64,000 nucleotides of DNA from Spirochaetales bacterium (GTDB taxonomy: Bacteria; Spirochaetota; Spirochaetia; SZUA-6; RPPD01): contig JAFGJO010000032.1 in the NCBI GenBank assembly GCA_016929065.1, positions 1-64,000 of the forward strand, in the 5' to 3' direction. How positions within the stretch are numbered: the first letter of the stretch is position 1; each line of letters opens with the position of its first letter. The notes under the pieces were generated by a model, which worked only from the letters and a program-made list of their open reading frames with translations, had not been told where the DNA came from and did not search any database. The position numbers and the translations under genes were made by a program. Below are positions 42,535 to 52,963 of the stretch, piece by piece.

Positions 42535-44190
42535 ATGAGTTTACCCAAAGAACTTCTTATTGGATTCACCGTAGCAGGCGGCCTGGGACTTTTTCTTTTC
42601 GGCCTTCATATTCTCCCCGAAGCGCTCAAGAGAACTGCCGGCAAAAGCCTTCGCAATATTCTCCGCTGGTCGACCAAATGGCCGGTTCTGGGCCTTTTAA
42701 CCGGGATGTTTGTCACCGCGCTGATACAGTCTTCATCAGCAACCACGGTTATTACCGTCGGATTCGTCAACGCCGGCCTCATGCAGCTGTCACAGTCAGT
42801 GGGCGTAATCCTCGGCGCGAATATAGGAACCACCGTTACCGGTCAATTGTTGGCTTTTAAGGTAAGTGAGTTTGCTCTGCCGGTTATTTTTATCGGGGTA
42901 ATCATCAGAATATTCGCAAAAAGGACTTTTTTACAGAATATAGCAGAAATTCTCATTGGATTCGGCCTCCTGTTCTTTGGTATGGACCTTATGTCCCAGG
43001 GGGTCAAGCCATTGAAAGAAAGCGGGATTACCGATGAACTTTTTAAAAGCTTTGCTGCCAATCCAGTTTTGGGAGTCCTCGTCGGCGCGGTTGCAACTGC
43101 ATTGCTCCAGTCCTCATCTGCAACAGTTGCCATTGTTATAGCGCTTGTTTCGAACGAGGCACTCAGTATTGATGCCGCCATCCCGGTCATTCTGGGAGAC
43201 AATATCGGAACATGCGTCACCGCCATGCTCGCGTCCATTGGAACAAATCTTGCAGCCCGCCGGACAGCAATCGCACATCTGTTGTTTAATACGATTGGAA
43301 CCATCATTGTTCTCATTATCCTTCCATTGTATTCTCAACTGGTGTTTTTTCTTTCAACGTTTACAGAAAATACCCCGGCACGGCAGGCGGCCAATGCACA
43401 TACAATCTTTAATGTAGCAAATGCCCTCCTGTTTCTGCCGTTTACCCGGCTCTATACAAGGTTTATCGAGCTGATTATTCCCGGGAAAATGGTCATCAAG
43501 GAAGACCGGGCAATCCACCTCGATAAAAACCTTCTCGCTTCCCCGCCGCTTGCGCTTGATGCGGTAGACAAGGAAGTGCTGCGGGCCCTGCACTTTTCGT
43601 CTGAATCCATTGATATTGTCCGGAGTTTCATAAAAAACGAACCAAACATCAATCTGCTGATCCTGAAAGAAAACGAAAATATTATTGATAATCTCCAGCT
43701 CGACATCACCGAATTCCTGGCCACGCTGAGTACGAAGAAACTCTCCGAGATCGACGCGCAAAAAATCCCGAAGCTTCTGCATACCATCAATGACATCGAA
43801 CGTATCGGCGACCATGGAGAAAGCCTGTTTTATGTGCTCGAACGGAAAAAGTCCATGAAAATTGAATTTCCCGTTGAAAGCACCGGTAAACTGATCGAGA
43901 TGATTGATGCGGTACAGGAATTATTGCATCAGATCATTGAATATATTCCCGGCAGTTCGAAATTTACCGTCGGGGATGCTTATACGCTGGAAAATAAAAT
44001 AAATGCAATGCGCAATGAAAACCAGTCATTTTATTTTGAGGAGATCACAAATACTCCGGCCCTGGTAACCGGCGGGATGGTTTATTATGATGTACTCGTG
44101 AATTTTGAAAAAATCGGCGACCATCTAATCAATGTCATTACTGCATACGAAGGAATACAGGAACTCGATTTCAATCACAAACATCAATAA
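42535..44190 (+). CDS. Na/Pi cotransporter family protein with PhoU-like tail
   Basis: 551 residues. The N-terminal membrane part holds the duplicated signature QSSSATT and QSSSATV (internal repeat of the NptA/SLC34 fold) with GANIGTTVTG and GDNIGTCVTA. The last 190 residues are a cytosolic PhoU-like four-helix domain (HTINDIERIGDHGESLFYVL, VNFEKIGDHLINVITA). It takes up phosphate with sodium, and the tail is thought to regulate transport. The ATG at 42523 lies inside the -10, so 42535 is preferred. Convergent with the hybrid kinase, only seven bases apart. Confidence 0.9.
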   Translation: MSLPKELLIGFTVAGGLGLFLFGLHILPEALKRTAGKSLRNILRWSTKWPVLGLLTGMFVTALIQSSSATTVITVGFVNAGLMQLSQSVGVILGANIGTTVTGQLLAFKVSEFALPVIFIGVIIRIFAKRTFLQNIAEILIGFGLLFFGMDLMSQGVKPLKESGITDELFKSFAANPVLGVLVGAVATALLQSSSATVAIVIALVSNEALSIDAAIPVILGDNIGTCVTAMLASIGTNLAARRTAIAHLLFNTIGTIIVLIILPLYSQLVFFLSTFTENTPARQAANAHTIFNVANALLFLPFTRLYTRFIELIIPGKMVIKEDRAIHLDKNLLASPPLALDAVDKEVLRALHFSSESIDIVRSFIKNEPNINLLILKENENIIDNLQLDITEFLATLSTKKLSEIDAQKIPKLLHTINDIERIGDHGESLFYVLERKKSMKIEFPVESTGKLIEMIDAVQELLHQIIEYIPGSSKFTVGDAYTLENKINAMRNENQSFYFEEITNTPALVTGGMVYYDVLVNFEKIGDHLINVITAYEGIQELDFNHKHQ

Positions 44191-44197
44191 CAGACAA

Positions 44198-47100
44198 TTA
44201 TTCTGCGTCAATTGCAGACTGCAGCAGGGCGTTCAAATCTGACAGACGGTATGGTTTTCGTATGCAGTCAAAAAACCCGTAGTTTTCAGGTGCTGCCATC
44301 ACCGGGTCTTCCGAATAGCCGCTTGAAGCAATAATTTTCGATTCCGGCATTATTTTTTTCAATTCGTTCACAATGTCTTTCCCGCCTTTACCGCCGGGAA
44401 TAGTCAGGTCACAGATAATGATATTGAACGAATCATTCTCTGCCTTTGCCTTTTTACAAAGCCTGATTGTTTCATCCCCGTCACGGGAAGTCTGGACACT
44501 GCACTCAAACCGTGAAAGCATCGCGGTTATAATTTCGCGGATATATTCCTCATCATCCATTACAAGAATTCTGCCGCAGTTTTGTTTAGAGACAGCAATG
44601 ACCGGTTGATCCTGGGGCAACTTTTTTTTCGATGCCGGCAGATACAGGGTGACCATGGTCCCTCTGCTTTCCTCGGATAATAATTCAATATGACCGCTGT
44701 GTTTTTTAATGATTGAGTAAGACGTTGCAAGCCCCAGCCCGCTCCCTGATTTTTTTGTCGTAAAAAAAGGATCAAATACTTTAGCCAGATGTTCGCGGGG
44801 AATGCCCTCACCCTCATCCTGAATGGAAATACAGATATACTCCCCATCTGCAAGAACGGGATGCTTCTTCCCCGCGGCCACCATATTTCTTGCAGTGACT
44901 CTAATGATTCCTCCGGACGGCATTGCATGTTTTGCATTGATAATAATATTGTCAATAACCTGGCCGATCTGGTTTTCATCAAAATCAGCCGTCCACAAGT
45001 CCTGTTGAATTTGCATTCTGCTTTGCACATTTGAACCGCTCAAGGCGAATTGCACTGATTCACGCAAAAACGCACCGACATCTCCTGTCTTTTTTACCGG
45101 TTCACCGCCTTTTGAAAAGGTGAGCAGCTGCTGGGTAAGATTTTTCGCGCGCCCGAATACATTCACGGCTTTTTCCAGGAGAGGATCAATTTCCTCAAAG
45201 GCGCCGCTTGCGCAGTAATCCCGCGCTATTTCTATATATCCGAAAATTCCCCCCAGCAGATTATTGAAATCATGCGCAATACCGCCTGCGAGCAGGCCCA
45301 GCGATTCCAGTTTCTGTGTTTTGATCAGATTCGCCTCGGCCTGATGTTTTTCGGTATTGTCCCGAAAGACAAGCACCACGCCGATGGTGCGGGAGCTGCT
45401 GTCCTTGATGGGCGCACCACTGTCCACGATCAGCCGTTCACTTCCATCCTTTGCAACAAGAACGGTATGATCTGCCAGGGTCACGATTTCACCGGATGCC
45501 AACACTTCATCAACCGGGTTCGCGCACGGCGCGCCGGTAATACCGTCGATGATATGAAATACCCTGGTCAGATTTTTCCCAACCGCATCCGCCAGTTTCC
45601 ATCCGGTCAGTTTCTCTGCCACGCTGTTCATCAGCACGATTTTTCCATCAGTATCAGTACTGATCACCGCATCTCCGATACTTCGCAGGGTCACCGACAA
45701 CCGTTCTTTTTCGGCAGCAAGCTGCTCCTCAGCCTGTTTTCTTTCCGTAACATCCTGAATTGTTCCAAACATTCTGACCGGCCTGCTGTTTTCATCAAGT
45801 TCCAGTTTCCCCAGCCCGTGCACCCACCGTGTTACCTTGTCATTCCTCCGGATAATGCGGTATTCCCTGTCAAAAAGATGAAGGTCACGAATGACATGAT
45901 TCTGAAGATACGTGAACATCTCTTCTGCATGTTCCGGATGAACAATGGTAATCCACCCTTCAATATCCCGCTTATAATCTTCTCCGATACCAAATACAAG
46001 ATCAAGCCCTTCAGAGCTCTGCCATGTTTCCTGCTGAATATCCAGGGTGTAATGACCAAGCTGTGCAACTTTCTGTGATTCCTTGAGAAGGACCTCGCGC
46101 TCCTGGATTTCGCGCTGTGCATGAAACCTTTCGGTAATATCCCGCGCAACAGAAAGGATGAGGTCCTTGTCCCGGATTTTAAAAAGACGGGCGCTCACTT
46201 CGACCGGAATCCGCTCCCTGTTTTTTTTCACATGCTGAGTCAAAAACATTGAATGACCGGTTGTATATAATTCATGAATTATTTGAGGCAGCTTTTTTGC
46301 CTGTTCCGGAGTATCAATTGCACTGACTTCCATGCTGCACAATTCTTCGCGGGAATACCCCAGTAACCGGCAGGCCTTCTCATTCACGTCGATAAATCTG
46401 CCCGGTCCCTGTAATGCTATCTCATGAACAAACACCATATCATTCGCGTTCTGTAAAAGCAGCCGGTATCGCTCCTCGCTTTCCCGTATTTTTTCTTCAG
46501 ATTTTCGTTTTTCAGTCACATCACGAAAAAACACCGCCATTCTGTTGTGACCGGTCTGAAACGCATGAATTGAAAAAATCCCCGCAACCTCTTGATGATC
46601 ATCATACGAGAATTGTTCGCGTTCATATTTTGTTCCTTCCCGTGCAACCGTCCGGTACATTTCAGGAATTTCCGTTTCAGCGAGCAGAGGAAATGCCTCC
46701 TCAATTGTTTTTCCGACAAACTGCCGGTGTGAAACACCAAGAATCTCGTCTGCTGCACGGTTGAATCCAATAAAAATCAAATCACCGTCACTGTCTGTTT
46801 CATAGAGATGCGCGCCGAACAGTGAGTTTTCAATAATCGCCCGCATTCTCTCTTCATTCTCCCGCAAAGCCTTTTCGCTGCGCTTGCTTTCGGTGACCTC
46901 GCTGCAGACAGTCACGATTTCGCCAGTGGGAAGAAGATAGACAAAATTATCAAACCAGCCTTCAAAACTGTTGTCATGGTAACATGATACAGGCATGGAT
47001 TCGGACTCCCCTGTTTCAAGTACATGACGGAATACGCTGACAAGACCGTATTCTTCAACTGCGGGGAGAATCTCATAGATACTTTTTCCAATAAGGTTTT

Positions 47101-49006
47101 CTTTTGGATTCCGGTATAATTGCGCTCCGGCCTCGTTGATGTCCTTTAAAATAAAATCTTTTCCTTTATCAACAACAGCAAATACAATCACCCCGTTTTT
47201 GGTGTTGTTGAAAAGCTGAAAATACCGGCCCTCACTTTCCCGCAGTACTTCTTCGGATTTCTTTTGTTTCGTGATATCACGCGCCACTCCAAACACAAGC
47301 TGCTCCTGAAGCAGAGGAAAAGAATTCCATGATATCCATTTGTATTCACCGTTTTTGCATTTATACCTGTTTTGAAACCCGGTCACGGAATCACCCAGCT
47401 TCAGCACTGACATGCAATTGACGGTAGATTCACGGTCATCGGAATGAACAAACTCCAGAAATGGAACAGAACACAGCTCATCGGGGCTCCATCCAAGTGT
47501 TCTCTCCCATGCCGGGTTCAACGCCTTGAAAAAGCCGTCGAACCCGGCAGTCGCGAGCATGTCCATGGAATAGGTAAAGATCCGGTTCCGGTCCGCAATA
47601 GCCCTGTATTGATATACCACATTCATAAAAATCTCGCCGATAAGCCGGAGACGCTGCACCAGATTCATGGGCCATATCCGTTTCCGGGAAAAAGAAGAGA
47701 ATGAAATCATCCCCGATGTGCTGCCCCGGGATAAAAGTGGAATCGATATTACCGACTTCATGCCGATTGTTTTGATATACTCAAACTCATTCAACGCCTT
47801 TTTATCAGGCGGATGATTCTCGTCCAGAATGACCACTTCACCATGATTCATTTTGGAAAAATACCAGGGAAGCATTTTTTCGGTAATACACAGTTCAGGG
47901 GCCGCAACACCCTCCTCCACATAATGGCTCAGCAGAACCAATTTGTTTTTTTCTTCCGACAACCCGAACAGCGACCCCCTGTCAGCATCAAGAAAACCGG
48001 AAATCCGTTTGAGTGCTTCCCGGATACCCATTGCCGGATCCTTGTCGGTGCCGGCAAACAGCATGGATGAGATGTCAGAGAGCAGCTCCTCAAAAGCAAT
48101 TCGTTCTTGAAGCTCCTTTGCTGTCCTCACCCGCCCGGTAATATCATAGGCCGTTCCCCGCGTCCCGAAAATTTCACCATCCGCACCCCTGACATATTTT
48201 GCATTGAACACAAGGAGCCGTTCTTTCCCGTCTTTTGCGATATGACATGATTCATACCCTTTGACCACCCCGCCTGAAAGCAGACGGGAAAATTCATTCA
48301 TGTCTTTTTTTCCCTGTTCAGGCCTTTGAAAATCAGTAAACTTTTTTCCAAGCATTTCATCAACAGAATATCCCATGACATCTTCCCATGCCGGATTCAG
48401 ATAGATATACCTGCCTTCAGCGTCACATTGCCAAATGAGGTCCTGGGCTGTTTCAACAAGGTCAGAGTACAATTGTTCCGATTTTGCGATGGCAGTCTCT
48501 GACTGCAGCCGGCGTATCGCACTCCCGATGTGTGCTCCAATTGAGGTAAGCGACTGGCGTATTTTCCCGGGGATTAATGCGGTACGATATGAAATAATAT
48601 TCAGGCTGCATATTACACGCTTTTTATATTTTACGGGAATTACGACCAGCGATTTTATTTTTTCAGAAACAATGTCGGGAAAATTATTTCCCTGCTCCCC
48701 TGCATGCTCTATATATACCGGTTCGCCCTTCATGATCAGTTGTGCCCATGGATCTTCCGGCGGGATAAATGATACAGCTTGGATAAACTTATCCGAAAGA
48801 TTTTTATGCGCAACCAGCGACAGCGCTCCGGTTTGCTTGTCAGTCAAATATATCCCGCCGCCGTCCAGGCCGGATATTTTGATCACCGAATCCAGGCAGA
48901 CCCTGAGCCCCTGTTCCAGGTCTGACTGGGCTGCAAGTTCAATAATCACATCCTGCAGGTCTTTGAGCTGCTGCTCTGCCTGCTTCCATTTCAAATCGTC
49001 ATTCAT
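44198..49006 (-). CDS. Soluble hybrid histidine kinase with GAF and multiple PAS domains
   Basis: 1602 residues with no membrane helix. In order: GAF (about 15-175), PAS (180-300), GAF (310-470), then about six PAS domains to roughly 1230 (for example ENANDMVFVHEIALQGPGRF-like openings), a histidine kinase core (AGGIAHDFNNLLGGIFGYIE, His near 1243; GSGLGLATSYSIIKKHSGHI near 1430) and a C-terminal receiver with Asp near 1530 in IIICDLTIPGGKGG. It autophosphorylates on cytosolic cues and relays to its own receiver. No Hpt domain is present, so an external one or none is used. Which ligands the PAS domains bind is unknown. Confidence 0.92.
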   Translation of the reverse strand: MNDDLKWKQAEQQLKDLQDVIIELAAQSDLEQGLRVCLDSVIKISGLDGGGIYLTDKQTGALSLVAHKNLSDKFIQAVSFIPPEDPWAQLIMKGEPVYIEHAGEQGNNFPDIVSEKIKSLVVIPVKYKKRVICSLNIISYRTALIPGKIRQSLTSIGAHIGSAIRRLQSETAIAKSEQLYSDLVETAQDLIWQCDAEGRYIYLNPAWEDVMGYSVDEMLGKKFTDFQRPEQGKKDMNEFSRLLSGGVVKGYESCHIAKDGKERLLVFNAKYVRGADGEIFGTRGTAYDITGRVRTAKELQERIAFEELLSDISSMLFAGTDKDPAMGIREALKRISGFLDADRGSLFGLSEEKNKLVLLSHYVEEGVAAPELCITEKMLPWYFSKMNHGEVVILDENHPPDKKALNEFEYIKTIGMKSVISIPLLSRGSTSGMISFSSFSRKRIWPMNLVQRLRLIGEIFMNVVYQYRAIADRNRIFTYSMDMLATAGFDGFFKALNPAWERTLGWSPDELCSVPFLEFVHSDDRESTVNCMSVLKLGDSVTGFQNRYKCKNGEYKWISWNSFPLLQEQLVFGVARDITKQKKSEEVLRESEGRYFQLFNNTKNGVIVFAVVDKGKDFILKDINEAGAQLYRNPKENLIGKSIYEILPAVEEYGLVSVFRHVLETGESESMPVSCYHDNSFEGWFDNFVYLLPTGEIVTVCSEVTESKRSEKALRENEERMRAIIENSLFGAHLYETDSDGDLIFIGFNRAADEILGVSHRQFVGKTIEEAFPLLAETEIPEMYRTVAREGTKYEREQFSYDDHQEVAGIFSIHAFQTGHNRMAVFFRDVTEKRKSEEKIRESEERYRLLLQNANDMVFVHEIALQGPGRFIDVNEKACRLLGYSREELCSMEVSAIDTPEQAKKLPQIIHELYTTGHSMFLTQHVKKNRERIPVEVSARLFKIRDKDLILSVARDITERFHAQREIQEREVLLKESQKVAQLGHYTLDIQQETWQSSEGLDLVFGIGEDYKRDIEGWITIVHPEHAEEMFTYLQNHVIRDLHLFDREYRIIRRNDKVTRWVHGLGKLELDENSRPVRMFGTIQDVTERKQAEEQLAAEKERLSVTLRSIGDAVISTDTDGKIVLMNSVAEKLTGWKLADAVGKNLTRVFHIIDGITGAPCANPVDEVLASGEIVTLADHTVLVAKDGSERLIVDSGAPIKDSSSRTIGVVLVFRDNTEKHQAEANLIKTQKLESLGLLAGGIAHDFNNLLGGIFGYIEIARDYCASGAFEEIDPLLEKAVNVFGRAKNLTQQLLTFSKGGEPVKKTGDVGAFLRESVQFALSGSNVQSRMQIQQDLWTADFDENQIGQVIDNIIINAKHAMPSGGIIRVTARNMVAAGKKHPVLADGEYICISIQDEGEGIPREHLAKVFDPFFTTKKSGSGLGLATSYSIIKKHSGHIELLSEESRGTMVTLYLPASKKKLPQDQPVIAVSKQNCGRILVMDDEEYIREIITAMLSRFECSVQTSRDGDETIRLCKKAKAENDSFNIIICDLTIPGGKGGKDIVNELKKIMPESKIIASSGYSEDPVMAAPENYGFFDCIRKPYRLSDLNALLQSAIDAE

Positions 49007-49196
49007 TAAAAAACACCCGCATCATGTTTATACTTCACAGCCATCATCTGTTCATTCAATTGATTTTATTTGTTTAACTGAATAGAATTTTAAGGCAATC
49101 CATGCCGGGAAGCAAACTATTTTTTATGGGGTGACAGAAACAATTGACAGCATCATACAAAGAACCTGACTCTCATATAAAAACGAACCACTCATG

Positions 49197-49228
49197 CTTC
49201 GACAGAGCCTGTCCTGAGCTTGTCGAAG
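49197..49228. repeat. CTTCGACA palindrome repeat
   Basis: CTTCGACA (49197-49204) and TGTCGAAG (49221-49228) flank a GAGCCTGTCCTGAGCT-type centre. It is the common dispersed TTCGACA...CAGGACAG palindrome that I know from many bacterial genomes. Confidence 0.75.
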
Positions 49229-49253
49229 GGCTCAGCTTGACGTTACTTCCGGT

Positions 49254-49283
49254 GTCATCACCCGGCTTGACCGGGTGATCTGC
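49254..49283 (+). repeat. 30-base REP-like palindrome, copy 1
   Basis: GTCATCACCCGG-CTTGA-CCGGGTGATCTGC: 9-bp stem (49257-49265 with 49271-49279), five-base loop, conserved GTC...CTGC flanks. Copies 2 and 3 lie at 57.4 kb. The 49007-49302 spacer holds nothing else clear. Confidence 0.88.
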
Positions 49284-49302
49284 TTTCTTTAATTAGAAAA
49301 TC

Positions 49303-49668
49303 CTAAGGAACCAGCTTGTGTATTGTCTCCACCAGCTGCTGGCTCATTTTTGACGACTTTGGAATCCAGGCAGATGCACCTGCAGCAATACTGTCCTTGA
49401 TAACATCTTCTTCGCTGGACAATACAATGATTGGGGTAAACTTGAATTTTGAAAGGGTTCGGATCTTCTTTACCATTTCAAGGCCGGTCAGCCGCGGCAT
49501 GTTGATATCGGTGATAATAAGATCAAAACCATCCGAGGCAGTGCACTGGATCATGCCGTCCTCGCCGTCAACCGCCTGCGTTACTTCAAAACCCTTTTGT
49601 TTCAGCGCGAAACTCAAAGAGTCCCGGGATGCATCCGAATCGTCAACTATTAGTGCTCTCTTTGCCAT
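49303..49668 (-). CDS. Single-domain response regulator, CheY-like
   Basis: 121 residues, receiver only. Acidic pocket Asp9/Asp10, phospho-acceptor Asp54 in LIITDINMPRLTG, Ser83 and Lys103 in WIPKSS. A GGAGGA site lies five bases before the ATG at 49668. It sits divergent from the chemotaxis operon, which lacks a CheY of its own, and next to the hybrid kinase; it might serve either. The sequence alone cannot decide. Confidence 0.9.
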   Translation of the reverse strand: MAKRALIVDDSDASRDSLSFALKQKGFEVTQAVDGEDGMIQCTASDGFDLIITDINMPRLTGLEMVKKIRTLSKFKFTPIIVLSSEEDVIKDSIAAGASAWIPKSSKMSQQLVETIHKLVP

Positions 49669-49769
49669 GTATTCCTCCATAAATACTTTTTTGCTTTAAT
49701 TCAAGTTTATGGAAATATCCATATTTTACAAGTGAAATAAGTGCAGCGGTTTTATATTTTTCAAATCAG

Positions 49770-49893
49770 ATCACCCGGTCATGGCCAACTCATTTCATTC
49801 GTTGGCTGGGAGTTTGAGCTATGCTAAAACATCCACGCATGTTGATGACAGTTGCCGCATAGAATGATGACATGTACCGCGCCGGGTGTTGAT
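49770..49893. repeat. REP-like halves split by about 100 bases
   Basis: ATCACCCGGTCA (49770-49781) and CCGGGTGTTGAT (49882-49893) look like the two halves of the 30-base REP, separated by sequence containing GCCAAC...GTTGGC and CTGGGAGTTTGAGC, the last recalling the tRNA-side repeats. The rest of 49669-50049 is AT-rich and carries the STAS promoter region. Confidence 0.45.
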
Positions 49894-50049
49894 AAAAAGA
49901 CTTTAACATAGATATACAACAATAATACTATATATTCCAAATTCTATTTTCCCTAATAAATTAATTTTCTCTATTTAATCAAATTTATTTGATTTTCTGT
50001 CAATAATGCATACAATTTACAGTACGTTCAAATTTAAGGTAGTTTTCCA

Positions 50050-50394
50050 ATGAGTGTAAAGACAAAAAAAGAACAGATTGTCTTCTCGGGCGACCTCACC
50101 ATTCACCATGCAGGGGAACTTCAAAAAGAACTGAAAAAACACATTGCCGCACATGATCATATATCAATCGCCTTCGAAACAATCGACAGCATCGACCTTT
50201 CTTTTCTTCAGCTGATGTGCTCGGTACACCGGGAATCCCTGAAAAAAGAAAAATCCATAACAATCACGACATCGGTACCGGAACAGCTGCGACAGATCAT
50301 GGCAACAATCGGGTTCGAGCGGACGATCAGCTGCGACCACGGTGAGCACGATGACTGCTTGTGGAAGGCAATTACCGAAGCAGAAAAACAATAG
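50050..50394 (+). CDS. STAS-domain protein
   Basis: 114 residues, a single STAS fold ([34 protein letters not shown]) like SpoIIAA-type anti-anti-sigma factors, with the conserved DS/DL turn at SIDLSF. It heads the chemotaxis operon, 43 bases before the receptor gene. Such proteins link phospho-relay to partner switching; here a role as an adaptor in the chemosensory complex is inference. Confidence 0.85.
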   Translation: MSVKTKKEQIVFSGDLTIHHAGELQKELKKHIAAHDHISIAFETIDSIDLSFLQLMCSVHRESLKKEKSITITTSVPEQLRQIMATIGFERTISCDHGEHDDCLWKAITEAEKQ

Positions 50395-50437
50395 GGCTTT
50401 CAGCCTGAAGATAATTATTTTTTTTAAGGGGGCATGT

Positions 50438-52297
50438 ATGAAACTTGCTGATGTTAAAATTGGAGTAAAACTGGTATTTGGGTTTTTATTGGTGGTATTT
50501 ATCTTTGGAGCAATTGCAGTATACCAGATATGGAGCTTTAATCAGATTGCAGACAAAAATGTTGCTCTCAATAAACGTGTCTCGGATGTTGGGGAGATCA
50601 ATGATGCGGTGATTGATTTCCAAAGCATTTACGGGGTGGTGGCTGATGCTATTATAAATCAGAATACGACAGAACTGAACAACAGCATACCCAAATTCAA
50701 AACACGGGCATTAGAGATATACCGCATGCTCGAAGGAAATACAGAGTATACCATTGTCGATACTGATCAGGAATATCAATGGGGTTCTGAAATTATTGAT
50801 GCGTATAAACAATATCTTCAAAAAATCGAACAGGAAATGCTGCCCGCAATAACTGCTCTTTTGGCAGTTCAGACAAACAATAGTGATGATACAGCTCAAT
50901 TTAACATTGTCAGGGATATTGACGGTCAGATCGACGGATATAAAATTGTTATTCTGGATGCTCTAGAGAAAATTGAAAACGCGCTTGAAGAAGAGGAAGA
51001 TGAAATTGTGGCAGAAGTCAACACGACAATTCAATTTGCCATTACAATAGCGGTTGTCACGACGATTATCGGTATTATCATTGCACTGGTTCTGGCAATA
51101 ATCATCACACAAATGATAACCCTGCCGCTGCGGGAAGCTGTGGGTGTTACCAGAAAAATAGCTGAAGGCGATCTCCGTGTTTCAATTACAGCAAAAGGAA
51201 AAGACGAAGTCGGCCAGATGACGCAGGCCATGAGCGACATGATCGATAAACTCAAGGAAGTTGTCGGCAACGTCATTACCTCGGCCGCAAACGTGAGCCA
51301 GGGCAGCCAGCAGCTGTCGGCCAGCGCGGAGGGCGTCTCCCAGGGAGCGGAAGAATTATCTGCAACATCCGAACAGCTCTCTCAGGGAGCAACCGAGCAG
51401 GCATCAGCTGCCGAACAGGTCTCAAGCTCCATGGAAGAAATGGGAGCGAACATCCGCCAGAACGCGGATAATGCGCTTGAAACAGAAAAAATCGCCATGA
51501 AAGCGGCCAATGATGCCCGCGAAGGAGGCAAGGCAGTCGTCCTTACCGTCCAGGCCATGAAAGATATCTCGGCGAAAATAAATATTATAGAAGAAATCGC
51601 GCGAAACACAAATCTGCTCGCGCTCAATGCAGCCATTGAAGCGGCACGCGCCGGTGAACACGGCAAGGGATTCGCGGTAGTGGCATCGGAAGTACGAAAG
51701 CTCGCCGAGCGCAGCCAGAAAGCCGCAGCGGAAATAAGCGAACTTTCGCTTTCCAGTGTTGATATTGCCGAAAAAGCGGGCGACATGCTTGAAAAAATCG
51801 TTCCGGACATTCAGAAAACAGCGGAACTGGTTCAGGAGATTTCGGCTGCTTCCAAAGAACAGAATGCAGGCGCCGAGCAGATCAACCGCGCGGTCATGCA
51901 GTTGGACCAGGTTATCCAGCAGAATGCATCAGCTTCCGAAGAAATGTCTTCAACAGTCCAGGAACAGTCATCTCAGTCAGAGGAGATGGCGTCCATGAGC
52001 GAAGAGCTCGCGAGTCAGGCCGATCACCTGCAGAATGCAGTTGCCTTCTTTAAAATAGAAGGGCTGGAAGCGATGATGCACCATGACAGAATGAACTTTA
52101 CCCGGAAAACAAGAACCAATCTTGAGCCGGGAAAACAGCAGTCTCATATTCAGCACAATTCCCCTGTAAAACATGCAATGACGACAAAGGTCTCTGCCCT
52201 CCCGCCGGAAAAGAAAGTGAAGGGTGTTCATATCGATCTGCATGAACAAAAAGAAAAAACAGATGACCTTGATCAGGATTTCAAAAGTTACGAATAA
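50438..52297 (+). CDS. Methyl-accepting chemotaxis protein
   Basis: 619 residues. First membrane helix about 10-30, a four-helix-bundle sensor domain to about 195, second helix about 197-222 ([18 protein letters not shown]), HAMP to about 275, then the signalling coiled coil with the kinase-tip [20 protein letters not shown]. The last 75 residues form a flexible charged tail ending DQDFKSYE, which may be a CheR/CheB tether. The ATG at 50438 has AAGGGGG upstream. Ligand unknown. Confidence 0.94.
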   Translation: MKLADVKIGVKLVFGFLLVVFIFGAIAVYQIWSFNQIADKNVALNKRVSDVGEINDAVIDFQSIYGVVADAIINQNTTELNNSIPKFKTRALEIYRMLEGNTEYTIVDTDQEYQWGSEIIDAYKQYLQKIEQEMLPAITALLAVQTNNSDDTAQFNIVRDIDGQIDGYKIVILDALEKIENALEEEEDEIVAEVNTTIQFAITIAVVTTIIGIIIALVLAIIITQMITLPLREAVGVTRKIAEGDLRVSITAKGKDEVGQMTQAMSDMIDKLKEVVGNVITSAANVSQGSQQLSASAEGVSQGAEELSATSEQLSQGATEQASAAEQVSSSMEEMGANIRQNADNALETEKIAMKAANDAREGGKAVVLTVQAMKDISAKINIIEEIARNTNLLALNAAIEAARAGEHGKGFAVVASEVRKLAERSQKAAAEISELSLSSVDIAEKAGDMLEKIVPDIQKTAELVQEISAASKEQNAGAEQINRAVMQLDQVIQQNASASEEMSSTVQEQSSQSEEMASMSEELASQADHLQNAVAFFKIEGLEAMMHHDRMNFTRKTRTNLEPGKQQSHIQHNSPVKHAMTTKVSALPPEKKVKGVHIDLHEQKEKTDDLDQDFKSYE

Positions 52298-52361
52298 TGA
52301 TGTTTCCCATTGTTTTCCGATCAGCCAAAGAAAGTAATGCGAACCAACAGGAGGATGTACG

Positions 52362-52880
52362 ATGAGTGAAGCAACAGCAGTAAAAACAGGAACATACCTT
52401 ACCTTTACCCTGGGAGACGAGCAGTACGCTGTCCTTGTGGGAAAAGCACGGGAAGTTCTTGAACTTTCAAATATTACCAAAGTGCCCCGCACCCCGGAGT
52501 TCATGCGGGGGGTGATTAATCTTCGGGGCAGCGTGGTCCCGGTGTGCGACATACGCCTCAAGTTCGGCATGTCCATCACGGAAAAAACAATCGATACGCG
52601 GATTGTGGTGATGGAAATTGCACTTGAAGGAGACACCACCATTCTGGGAATTCTTGCCGACAGCGTGCAGGAAGTCATTGAGCTTGATGAAAACAACATT
52701 GAACCGCCGCCAAAGATCGGGACAAGCATTTCCACCGATTTTATTCTGGGCATGGGGAAACGCAACGACGATTTCATCATCATTCTGGATATCGAGAAGG
52801 TCTTCTCGCAGAAAGAAATAGAACAAATGAAAGAAGCGGGAATGCCGGCCTCCTCAGGGGGGAAAAAGACAGAAACATAA
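52362..52880 (+). CDS. cheW: Chemotaxis coupling protein CheW
   Basis: 172 residues of the CheW SH3-like double barrel (YLTFTLGDEQYAVLVGKARE, KVPRTPEFMRGVINLRGSVV, ILGMGKRNDDFIIILDIEKV). It joins receptors to CheA. AGGAGGATGT sits before the ATG. The C-terminal 20 residues (KEAGMPASSGGKKTET) are an extra tail. Confidence 0.95.
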   Translation: MSEATAVKTGTYLTFTLGDEQYAVLVGKAREVLELSNITKVPRTPEFMRGVINLRGSVVPVCDIRLKFGMSITEKTIDTRIVVMEIALEGDTTILGILADSVQEVIELDENNIEPPPKIGTSISTDFILGMGKRNDDFIIILDIEKVFSQKEIEQMKEAGMPASSGGKKTET

Positions 52881-52963
52881 AACAGATAAAAAAGCCGGAC
52901 AAGGCAGGAATGGCGGAGATTGATGGAGAAGAAAAAAACTGACGTACAGGATTTATATCAATA

